NCBI RefSeq assembly: GCF_023349125.1
Contig: NZ_JAKIKT010000002.1
Location: 62,001-126,000 of the forward strand
Reading direction: 5' to 3'
Length of the DNA: 64,000 nt
Source of the DNA: Shewanella corallii
GTDB lineage: Bacteria; Pseudomonadota; Gammaproteobacteria; Enterobacterales; Shewanellaceae
The position numbers and the translations under genes were made by a program. Under the pieces are notes generated by a model. It was not told the DNA's origin, ran no database searches, and saw only the letters and a program-made list of their open reading frames with translations. Of the stretch, positions 46,433-54,261 are shown one piece after another; position 1 is the first letter of the stretch, and the number at the start of each line of letters is the position of its first letter.

Positions 46433-46645
46433 CTATTGGCTTTGGTGGCTGGCTGTCACCGATTGACCAGCAATCTCGAGAGCTTCCTTTAATACCTGAT
46501 TATCACCAATATGATTGGCCATCAGCAGGATTAATCGAGCATTGACCTCCAGGCTTTGGCTGTCATCCAGTGAACGATGCAGCGCCATCAGAGCTTCATA
46601 AAAGCTGTCACCATCAGTGAAGTTAACTTGTGTAACCAGCTTCAT
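46433..46645 (-). CDS. DUF2783 family small protein
   Basis: 70-residue protein of the DUF2783 family, recognised by DSFYEALMALHRSLDDSQS and NARLILLMANHIGD. Function unknown. It has an excellent GGAGGTGA ribosome site and its ATG overlaps the TGA of the FAD monooxygenase gene by 4 bases, so the two are translated together. DUF2783 proteins commonly accompany this monooxygenase type and may be a partner subunit; that is inference. Confidence 0.82.
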   Translation of the reverse strand: MKLVTQVNFTDGDSFYEALMALHRSLDDSQSLEVNARLILLMANHIGDNQVLKEALEIAGQSVTASHQSQ

Positions 46646-48333
46646 GGCATCACCTCCATATCAAATCCCAAGGCTCTGTTCACGGCCGATATCAGGCTGT
46701 CACTTGTAAACTCTCGCCAACGACCTGCCACCACCTGATCCGGCCGGAACAGATAGCAGGTACCAGGCTCAAGTTGGTACCTCTGCGCCACATATCCCCA
46801 GGGATCGCAGATACACATTGCCCCCTTGGGAACCTCCAAATCTGTAGATTCCGAAAATAAAAAAATAGGCACTAAATCAACCCCAACCGATTGCAACAGC
46901 TCTGGGAGAGACTCACCCACCCGGGAAATATCTGTCTTGTCTATTGCGATTAACAGGGTAAAACGGGTGCCCAGGATATCAATCAGCCAGGAGGTCTTGT
47001 CACCAATGATGATAGGTGCATCAAGTGCTGCAGAGCCCGGCGCAACACCGCCATCAAAAGCCTCTTCATCATCCAAAGTGTTAAGAGGCGAGTCGAGATA
47101 GCGGGCAGGTGTGGATAACCGCCCGCTGTTAACCAAAGTTCGGGCAAACTCATAGTCTTTTGCCAACTGCAGTGTGGCATCTCTGAAAACCCGGCTGATT
47201 TTATTCTTGGGTGTGATGAAATCGGTGGCGCGGGTGGAGTTAAGTATATTTTCATCTGCGGCCATTTGGCGTTCGATATCATAGGTTTTCAATAATGTTG
47301 TAGGCCCCTGCTGCTTAAGCACTGATGCCAGCTTCCACCCCAGATTATCCACTGATTGTATTGCACCATTTGCCCCTCTTGCACCGAATGGACTGACCTG
47401 ATGGGCCGCGTCTCCAAGAAATATCACTCTATCATGTATAAAACTGTCCAGTTTTCGGCATTGAAAGGTATAAACACTGGCCCACTCCAGCTGAAAATCG
47501 ACATCCTCACCCAACATAGCTTCAAGGCGTGGACGGATATTGGCTTCCAGCACCTCCCTCTGAGGATCAGCATCCCATCCCAATTGCAGGTCAATCCGCC
47601 AGACATCATCCGCTTGACGATGGAGTAACGCTGACTGGTTAGGATGAAATGGCGGGTCGAACCAAAACCAACGCTCAGTGGGAAATTCAGCCTGCATAAG
47701 CACATCAGCAATTAAGAATCTATCTTTGAAAACCTGCCCGCGACTCTCCAGTCCCAGTTGTTTTCTTATCGGACTATTGGCGCCATCGGCCACCAACATA
47801 TAGTCACAGGTTAAGACATAACTCCCTTCCGGAGTTTCCACCTTAAGCCTGTTACCTTTCACCCCGGGCGTCACTTCAGTAACCCGATTCAGCCAACGTA
47901 AATCTACCTGCTGCTGAGTATCGATAAACTCCACCAGATATTGTTCCAGATAATACTGCTGCAAGTTAATGAAGGCCGGCAGTTTGTGTTTCTTCTCTGG
48001 CAACAGGTCAAATTCATATACCAGATCTTGCTGGAAAAAAACCTTACCCTTTTTCCAGGTCACCCCTTTCTCCAACATAGGAGAAACGCAGCGGTAACGG
48101 TTGAGGATTTCCAATGTTCGTTTGGCGAAACAGATGGCACGGGACCCTACACTGACAGTGTTGTTATCATCAAGAATGACACTTGGAATGCCCTGCATGG
48201 CTAAATCCAGTCCCATAGCCAACCCTGTCGGTCCCGCGCCGACAATGACCACAGGGTGATGCACTGCAGTGCCCTGGTTCAAATCACTGTGATGTTTGAA
48301 GGGGTATCTCGGATTTTCAAAAGTGGTTTGCAT
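46642..48333 (-). CDS. FAD-dependent aromatic hydroxylase (MhpA/PheA-like group A monooxygenase)
   Basis: 563-residue single-component flavin monooxygenase. It shows the Rossmann motif VVIVGAGPTGLAMGLDLAM, the DG motif region LVADGANSPIRKQL, and the GD motif VIFLGDAAHQVSPFGARGAN; a thioredoxin-like C-terminal domain (about 440-563) is like that of phenol hydroxylase relatives. Such enzymes hydroxylate phenolic rings with NAD(P)H and O2. The neighbourhood suggests a hydroxyphenylacetate or related acid, for instance from tyramine, but the substrate cannot be read from the sequence and no ring-cleavage dioxygenase is in the window. It is followed by DUF2783 and is divergent from the MBL-fold gene. 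Confidence 0.85.
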   Translation of the reverse strand: MQTTFENPRYPFKHHSDLNQGTAVHHPVVIVGAGPTGLAMGLDLAMQGIPSVILDDNNTVSVGSRAICFAKRTLEILNRYRCVSPMLEKGVTWKKGKVFFQQDLVYEFDLLPEKKHKLPAFINLQQYYLEQYLVEFIDTQQQVDLRWLNRVTEVTPGVKGNRLKVETPEGSYVLTCDYMLVADGANSPIRKQLGLESRGQVFKDRFLIADVLMQAEFPTERWFWFDPPFHPNQSALLHRQADDVWRIDLQLGWDADPQREVLEANIRPRLEAMLGEDVDFQLEWASVYTFQCRKLDSFIHDRVIFLGDAAHQVSPFGARGANGAIQSVDNLGWKLASVLKQQGPTTLLKTYDIERQMAADENILNSTRATDFITPKNKISRVFRDATLQLAKDYEFARTLVNSGRLSTPARYLDSPLNTLDDEEAFDGGVAPGSAALDAPIIIGDKTSWLIDILGTRFTLLIAIDKTDISRVGESLPELLQSVGVDLVPIFLFSESTDLEVPKGAMCICDPWGYVAQRYQLEPGTCYLFRPDQVVAGRWREFTSDSLISAVNRALGFDMEVMP

Positions 48334-48661
48334 GGTCTATCACACCACAAAAAACAATTCTCAACTGAAACTAAATTAATACCGGTTGATGCATATTATC
48401 AAGTGCTAAATTTAGCTTAATTCATCCCTTCCACAATTAGCTCAAGCAGTGCCAATCCACTTAACGGCATTCAAGAACACAGCAAAGCTAACAAATACAA
48501 TACTTAAAGACGTCAAACGTACGAATAAACAGTGTTAAAACGAAAAAGCGATACAGGCCAAACAGTCGGACTTTATTTGGGTAACAAAGACAAACTGGTT
48601 TCAAATGAGAATTTTCATGTTAGGTTTAGATTGCCACCTTAACCTAACCGGAGAGCAGATT
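48334..48661. promoter_or_regulatory. Divergent promoter region with two palindromes
   Basis: About 330 AT-rich bases between the FAD monooxygenase and the MBL-fold gene. TTGAT-GCATATT-ATCAA lies at 48386-48402 and a perfect palindrome GCTAAATTTAGC at 48405-48416, only two bases apart. The first contains TGATGCATATT, close to the GTGATACATATTT motif of the paa promoters. They are candidate sites for the MarR-type regulator encoded at 49734, or for PaaX. Confidence 0.45.
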
Positions 48662-49624
48662 ATGACAAGCAAGCCTTTCGCATCATCAGCAGATTTGGGA
48701 GAAAAGCGGGAATCACTGGAAGTGCTGGCAGAGGGGGTCTATGCACTTACCGCAGAAGGTGATCCAAATATTGGCGCCATCGAAGCTGAAGACTTCATTA
48801 TTGCATTTGAAGCCAGAGCGACTCCTAAAGCAGCGAGAGATTGGCTCGACATCCTGAGACAACATACCCAAAAGCCAGTGAAATATCTGGTCTTGTCCCA
48901 TTATCATGCGGTCCGGGTCCTGGGGGCTTGTGCATTTAATGCCCAATCTATTCTTGCCCACGAACAGACAAAATATCTGATAGAAGAGCGGGGCGAGCAA
49001 GATTGGGCCAGTGAGTACGGCCGTATGCCACGGTTATTCAGGCAGCCTGAAGAGATCCCTGGCCTGACGCATCCGGATATCGTGTTCAATGACAGGATGG
49101 AGATCCCCCTTGGCGGAGACAGAGGTAGCCTGGTTCTTGAATACTGCGGGCGTGGCCATACTGCCGGTGATATTGTCGCCTGGTTGCCTAAGCACAAAAT
49201 TTTATTCGCAGGGGACTTGGTCGAAGCTCAAGCAGCGTTATACACAGGAGATGCATTCCATTTCGACTGGTCTACAGGCACCCTGGACAAAGTGCAATCC
49301 TATCAAGCTGAAACTCTGATAGGGGGAAGAGGAGCGGTTGTCAGAGGCAATGCAAACGTTAACGCCGCTATTGAACAAACCAGACAATTTCTCAAGGATA
49401 TGATTAACAAAGTGGGCGCAGTCCATAAACGTGGTGGCACGCTAAAAGAGGCGTTTCTGGAAACTCACAGACATTTAGAGCCCCAATTTGGGCAATGGCC
49501 CATATTCGAACACTGCCTTCCATTCGACGTAAAACGATTGTGGGACGAATTTGATGGTATTGACTGGCCACAGATTTGGACAGCAGAAAAAGATCGGGAA
49601 GTGTGGGATGCGCTGCAAGACTGA
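48662..49624 (+). CDS. Metallo-beta-lactamase-fold protein with altered metal site
   Basis: 320-residue MBL-fold protein. The usual HXHXDH zinc motif reads HYHAVR at residues 80-85, so the Asp and third His are replaced by Val and Arg, while GHTAGDIV and LFAGDLVE keep the other His and Asp. The expected last His segment reads GGRGAV rather than G-H. It may bind one metal or none. ATG at 48662 is preferred; an open frame begins 57 bases earlier without good spacing. It is divergent from the FAD monooxygenase/DUF2783 pair, with which it probably forms a functional unit, and precedes the MarR gene. Role unknown. Confidence 0.8.
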   Translation: MTSKPFASSADLGEKRESLEVLAEGVYALTAEGDPNIGAIEAEDFIIAFEARATPKAARDWLDILRQHTQKPVKYLVLSHYHAVRVLGACAFNAQSILAHEQTKYLIEERGEQDWASEYGRMPRLFRQPEEIPGLTHPDIVFNDRMEIPLGGDRGSLVLEYCGRGHTAGDIVAWLPKHKILFAGDLVEAQAALYTGDAFHFDWSTGTLDKVQSYQAETLIGGRGAVVRGNANVNAAIEQTRQFLKDMINKVGAVHKRGGTLKEAFLETHRHLEPQFGQWPIFEHCLPFDVKRLWDEFDGIDWPQIWTAEKDREVWDALQD

Positions 49625-49733
49625 TGCAGGTCTCAGACCCATGTACTGATTTGGCTGACACTCAATTATTTAATCACTGGCAGAGTTTGTCAGTGGCCAA
49701 TACAGACACCCAATTTTGAGTAATCAACTGAAA

Positions 49734-50198
49734 ATGAATGAGAAACAACAACCAAGCTTATTACTTCATCATTTCATCCCCTACCGCCTTGCGAACCTCG
49801 CTGACACCGTCAGTACGGCGTGTTCGAAGATCTATCGTGACACCTTCGGATTGTCTATTCCGGAGTGGCGGATACTGGCAAGACTCGCTGAGCAAGATGG
49901 CCTGAACAGTAAGTTAATTGGACGTATTACCTTTATGGATAAATCAAAGGTGTCCAGAGCGGTCAAACAGCTCGAAGATAAGGGCTTATTGGTACGTTCA
50001 ACCCAGCAAGACAAAAGGGTTTGTCAGCTGTCGCTGACAAAAAAAGGACTGGAGTTATATAACCAACTGGTCCCCATTGCTTTGGAATGGGAATCTGAAT
50101 TACTCAGCTCGCTCAGTATTACCGAATACAGGGATTTGCTCCGTATTCTGGAAAAGCTCGATGTTAAAGCTGCAGACTTATCAAATTCAGACGATTAG
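49734..50198 (+). CDS. MarR-family regulator
   Basis: 154-residue winged-helix dimer protein. The recognition region DKSKVSRAVKQLEDKGLLVR and wing STQQDKRVCQLSLTKKG are classic MarR. The start is an ATG at 49734; a TTG six codons upstream is possible, and no strong ribosome site is seen for either. It lies 109 bases after the MBL-fold gene on the same strand. MarR proteins near aromatic hydroxylases (HpaR/HpcR kind) usually answer to the phenolic substrate, so it likely controls the FAD-monooxygenase/MBL divergent pair. Confidence 0.88.
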   Translation: MNEKQQPSLLLHHFIPYRLANLADTVSTACSKIYRDTFGLSIPEWRILARLAEQDGLNSKLIGRITFMDKSKVSRAVKQLEDKGLLVRSTQQDKRVCQLSLTKKGLELYNQLVPIALEWESELLSSLSITEYRDLLRILEKLDVKAADLSNSDD

Positions 50199-50535
50199 CA
50201 TGTTCAAAAATGCATGTGAACTCGTTATATCGCCTGAATGATTGCCCAAAACCTAAGGTGGAGGGCCGAATCTGCTTACTCATGTCAGCTAGTTAACACT
50301 CCCACGTCCTGTACAGGCAGATTAACCAATTATCCCTATTCCCCGCTCGACTCATTTTACGCTATCCATATTGGATTATCTGAGCAGTAAACCCTGCCCT
50401 CACCTCATCCCGCACCGCACCGCACCGCACTCAACTTTCTCATCAATCGTGAGGATATAGGTCATTTTCATCACCTGCTAATAATGGTTCATCCCAAGGC
50501 ATATCACTGTTTAACGATAACCAAGAGGATTTAGG
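50199..50535. other. Intergenic region before the amidase-receptor operon, with CGCAC repeats
   Basis: About 340 bases with no supportable gene. Four perfect tandem copies of CGCAC lie at 50411-50430. The promoter for the amidase-receptor operon must be in the right half. No terminator for the MarR gene is clear. Confidence 0.5.
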
Positions 50536-51984
50536 GTGCTGAAGAACAACAAGCAATATCATCTGATTTTATTGTGTTTCTTACTGTTGGGTTGCACAAC
50601 TCAGTCCCAAAAAGCCTCAGAGACCAAGGTAATGGATACAACACAAACAACTAATCCAGAGCAGGCTTTTAAAGAGAAAATCCAAACTCAATATCTGCGT
50701 GCCGAAGCGTACCAACAACATTGGGCCTATATCACCTATCAAGGGGTGCCAGATAGCTCACTCCCCTTTAAGCAAAGTGAGTTACCTCTGCAGGGAATGA
50801 CCCTGGCCGTTAAAGACAATATCGATGTAGCAGGCATGCCGACCACCGCAGGCACCAGGGCATTACTGAGCAATGTCCCCGGTAAAGATGCAAGCGTTGT
50901 CAGTAGAGTGAAAAATGCCGGCGCCGTCATTAATGGTAAGGCGAACATGCATGAACTTGCATACGGCATCACAAGTATCAACCCGGCATTTGGCGCGGTA
51001 GCCAATGCCCACAATCCCCTTTATTTCGCAGGCGGAAGTAGTGGCGGTACCGCTGTGGCTATAGCACTCGGCCTGGCTGATGCAGGTCTGGGCACAGATA
51101 CCGGTGGGTCATCCCGTATTCCAGCGGCCTTGAATGGCATCGTCGGTTTTCGTCCAACGACGGGACGTTACCCCAACGATGGTCTGATACTCATATCTGA
51201 AACTCGCGACACAGTCGGCCCGCTGGCAAAAGATGTGTCCACTGTCGCCAAACTGGATTCAGTACTGGCGGGGGAATCCGACCTCTCTCTGCCCGTGCCA
51301 GACGTCAATGATGTGCGTCTGGGGGTGCCAGACAGCTACTTTTATGACGAGCTGTCACCGGAAGTCGATGCGGCGATGACAAGCCTGTTGGAACTGTTGG
51401 CACAGTCAGGTATCACCCTGGTTCCCGTGGACGTTGCCGGTCTCGAAGAGCTGAATAATCACGTCAGTTTTCCGGTCGTCATGTATGAATCAGCCCGGCA
51501 TATCAAAGCAATCGTCGAGCAACGCTTGCCATCCATGGGGTTGGAGGATTTTATCTCGCAAATCAGCAGCGAAGATGTGCGTGGATTAGTCTCAGGTCTT
51601 TACAGCGAACCCACACCAGAAACCGTATACAGGGAAGCTATTGAGGTCTACAGGCCAAAGTTGCAGCAACTTTATCAACAGTTGTTTGATGACAATAAAT
51701 TAGATGCCCTCATTTTCCCCACAACCTCTAGACCGGCTGACACCATCGCCGATTCTGTAACCCATGTATCAGTGAACGGCGAGATGAGACCGACCTTCAC
51801 AACCTATATCAGAAATACAGATCCAGCGAGCAATGCCGGGATCCCCGGAATCGCGCTCCCTATAGGTAAAACAGATAACAATTTGCCGCTCAGCGTAGAA
51901 CTGGATGGTGCTGCGGGTTCAGACCGCCACCTGCTGGCTGTGGCTCTGTTAATCGAAACCCTGCTGTCAACAAATAACGACTAA
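50536..51984 (+). CDS. Lipoprotein amidase of the amidase-signature family
   Basis: 482-residue amide hydrolase carried to the cell envelope. The N-terminus is a lipoprotein signal with LLLGC and Cys20 as the acylated residue. The Ser-cisSer-Lys triad of the amidase-signature family is complete: Lys93 in AVKDNIDVAG, Ser169 in GGSSGG and Ser192 in GTDTGGSSRIPAA. Relatives include enzymes cutting fatty-acid amides, peptide amides and aryl-acetamides; the substrate is not readable. GTG start with AGAGGA about 7 bases upstream. It is 12 bases before a TonB-receptor gene, so import and amide hydrolysis in the periplasm are presumably linked. GatA function is excluded by the lipoprotein signal and the lack of gatC/gatB. 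Confidence 0.88.
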   Translation: MLKNNKQYHLILLCFLLLGCTTQSQKASETKVMDTTQTTNPEQAFKEKIQTQYLRAEAYQQHWAYITYQGVPDSSLPFKQSELPLQGMTLAVKDNIDVAGMPTTAGTRALLSNVPGKDASVVSRVKNAGAVINGKANMHELAYGITSINPAFGAVANAHNPLYFAGGSSGGTAVAIALGLADAGLGTDTGGSSRIPAALNGIVGFRPTTGRYPNDGLILISETRDTVGPLAKDVSTVAKLDSVLAGESDLSLPVPDVNDVRLGVPDSYFYDELSPEVDAAMTSLLELLAQSGITLVPVDVAGLEELNNHVSFPVVMYESARHIKAIVEQRLPSMGLEDFISQISSEDVRGLVSGLYSEPTPETVYREAIEVYRPKLQQLYQQLFDDNKLDALIFPTTSRPADTIADSVTHVSVNGEMRPTFTTYIRNTDPASNAGIPGIALPIGKTDNNLPLSVELDGAAGSDRHLLAVALLIETLLSTNND

Positions 51985-51996
51985 GAGGAAAGTGAC

Positions 51997-54195
51997 ATGT
52001 TTTACAGCGCTAAAGCTATCCCGCCCCTGATGTTCCTGTGGTTATGGAGCAATGCGGTCAGCGGCCAGGAAGAGAATACCCAGGAAAACACAGAAGAGCC
52101 CAAAGCAGCATTGGAAACCATTACTGTCACCGCACAGCGTCGGGACGAAAGCGTCCAAAAGGTGCCAGTGGCAGTTACTGCAATGAATGCAGATATGATA
52201 GAAAGGCAAGACGTTCATAACCTCAATACCATTGCAACCCGGGTCCCGGGTCTCACATTCAGTCCCTTCTCCCCGGGTCAGAACATCATCAGTTTAAGAG
52301 GTGCCTCCTCCAATGATGACGGCGCGGGTACAGACAATTCAGTCGCTGTCTTTATCGATGATGTTTACCTGGGCAGAGTTTCCAATGTTAATCCTGAGAT
52401 GTTTGATATTGAGCGAATTGAGGTGCTGCGGGGTCCACAAGGGACACTTTATGGTAAAAACACCATTGGCGGCGCCATCAATATTATCTCCAAGTTACCC
52501 AATCTCGATGAGTTGGAAGCCAAACTAAAGCTCAATATTGGTAACTACTCTCGCTTTGATACTGCAGGATTTATCAGCGGCCCGCTGTCGGAAAACATCG
52601 CTGGTAAATTGAGTTTTTCCAACCGGGTCAATGATGGTTGGGTCAATAACGTGACGCTCGACAAGAAGCAGAAGGACAATGATGTCTTTGCGGTGCGGGG
52701 ACAGCTGTTGTTCGACAACAGCGATTTTCAAACATTATTAAGTGCTGACTATTCCAGGTTAAATGTCGAAGACATGGCACGAATCCCCGTGGATACCGGC
52801 GATGAATTGGACCCGGCCATATGGTACCCAAGCTATGCTGCAGTCTGTCCCGAAGGAGCACCATTTTGCGCCGCTGGTGCAATCGATGGTTACTCAAAGC
52901 AGACCGCCTATGGCCTGAGTGCAAAGCTCACCTGGGACTTCGATGCTGGTCAACTGATTTCAATCTCGGCTTACCGGGACAGTAAATCAGATTGGAATAT
53001 GGATTCAACTGGCAGCCCGGCTTTGGCGTTAATCGACGATATTTATGAAACAAGTGATCAGTTTTCTCAAGAGTTCCGCTGGGTAAGTGAACTGGACTCC
53101 TTCAAGTACGTCAGTGGACTTTGGTATATGACGGAAAATACAGATCGCTCAGAGTGTTTTGACCTTTCCGTTGGCAGTGACTGTACCCTGGCAACAGATG
53201 GCAGTGACTACTATCGTCAGGTCAATAAAACGGAAAGTTATGCCATTTTCGGCCAGGGCGACTGGAATTTTACTGATGATTGGATCCTGACTCTCGGTGG
53301 TCGCTACTCGTACGAGACCAAAACCATAGACAACCAGGCTATTGCTGGCAACTTCGTTATTATCAACGAAAACTTTGGAACCGACACCCCCGTAAGATTG
53401 AAAGAGAGTTGGAGCGCATTTACGCCCAAAGTCGCACTCAAATATGAAGTCAGTGACGATATCACCACTTATCTCAGTTATGCCCGGGGCTTCAAAAGCG
53501 GTGGCTTCCCGGCAGCACCTCAGTCAATTGAAGACACTAAAGCGCTCAATCCTGAAAAAGCTGACAACATTGAGCTCGGGATAAAATCAGATATCACAGA
53601 TACCTTCAGATTAAACACCACTGTATTCCATACCAAATATAAAGATCTGCAAATCCAGAGTTTTGGCCCAAGGGATGCCGGTGATTCATTTGGTGTATTC
53701 AATACCTTTAATGCGGGTGATGCAGAGTTGACCGGGGTTGAACTGGAGTTTGCCTGGATCCCCATTGAAGACCTTAAAATCTTTGGCTTCTATGGTTATA
53801 TGGACAGTAAATTCGTAGACACTGTCGTGCCCAACTCCGCGTATCCCAATCAATCCGGCCAGGAAATGTTGAGAACTCCCAAAAACAAGTATTCAATCAA
53901 TCTTGAACACTACCTGGATCTCGACTCAGGGGCCTATTTTACCACCAACATCAGCTACAGATTTACCGACGACCAACGTGGTGAACTAGAGCCTTACGCG
54001 ATTCAACCTGCGTTTGACCTGATTGATGCGAGCGTAACCTGGCACTCAGCAAATGATGACTGGAAAGTCTCTGTATGGGGTAAGAACCTGGCTGATGAAG
54101 CTTATATCACGCACCTTTATACCGTCGCATCAAGCGTTGTGGCAGTGTACGGAGAGCCCAGAATGTATGGAGTTAGCGTGTCCTGGCAGATGTAG
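51997..54195 (+). CDS. TonB-dependent outer-membrane receptor
   Basis: 732-residue outer-membrane barrel receptor. It has a signal peptide (PPLMFLWLWSNAVSG), an acidic spacer, a TonB-box-like ETITVTAQRR, the plug signature RGPQGTLYGKNTIGGAINIIS and the barrel end VSVSWQM. It is the second such receptor in the block and resembles the first in kind but not closely enough to be a recent copy. It follows the lipoprotein amidase by 12 bases with AGAGGAAA before the ATG. Ligand unknown; an amide cleaved by that amidase is likely. It is the last gene before core genes resume. Confidence 0.9.
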   Translation: MFYSAKAIPPLMFLWLWSNAVSGQEENTQENTEEPKAALETITVTAQRRDESVQKVPVAVTAMNADMIERQDVHNLNTIATRVPGLTFSPFSPGQNIISLRGASSNDDGAGTDNSVAVFIDDVYLGRVSNVNPEMFDIERIEVLRGPQGTLYGKNTIGGAINIISKLPNLDELEAKLKLNIGNYSRFDTAGFISGPLSENIAGKLSFSNRVNDGWVNNVTLDKKQKDNDVFAVRGQLLFDNSDFQTLLSADYSRLNVEDMARIPVDTGDELDPAIWYPSYAAVCPEGAPFCAAGAIDGYSKQTAYGLSAKLTWDFDAGQLISISAYRDSKSDWNMDSTGSPALALIDDIYETSDQFSQEFRWVSELDSFKYVSGLWYMTENTDRSECFDLSVGSDCTLATDGSDYYRQVNKTESYAIFGQGDWNFTDDWILTLGGRYSYETKTIDNQAIAGNFVIINENFGTDTPVRLKESWSAFTPKVALKYEVSDDITTYLSYARGFKSGGFPAAPQSIEDTKALNPEKADNIELGIKSDITDTFRLNTTVFHTKYKDLQIQSFGPRDAGDSFGVFNTFNAGDAELTGVELEFAWIPIEDLKIFGFYGYMDSKFVDTVVPNSAYPNQSGQEMLRTPKNKYSINLEHYLDLDSGAYFTTNISYRFTDDQRGELEPYAIQPAFDLIDASVTWHSANDDWKVSVWGKNLADEAYITHLYTVASSVVAVYGEPRMYGVSVSWQM

Positions 54196-54212
54196 CATCC
54201 GTTTCGGCACAT

Positions 54213-54248
54213 AAAAAAGGGATGACCAAAGTGTCATCCCTTATTATT
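54213..54248 (+). terminator. Bidirectional terminator between receptor and thiI
   Basis: Perfect 10-bp stem AAGGGATGAC / GTCATCCCTT with a CAAAGT loop, preceded by an A-run and followed by TTATTATTTG. It lies about 17 bases past the receptor stop and just beyond the convergent thiI stop. Confidence 0.85.
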
Positions 54249-54261
54249 TGTTAAGCAGCCT

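Noticed and set aside
19216..54261. Integrative element with integrase and tRNA attachment site
   Set aside because: No integrase, transposase, tRNA or flanking repeat could be seen at either edge, so no mobile element is called.
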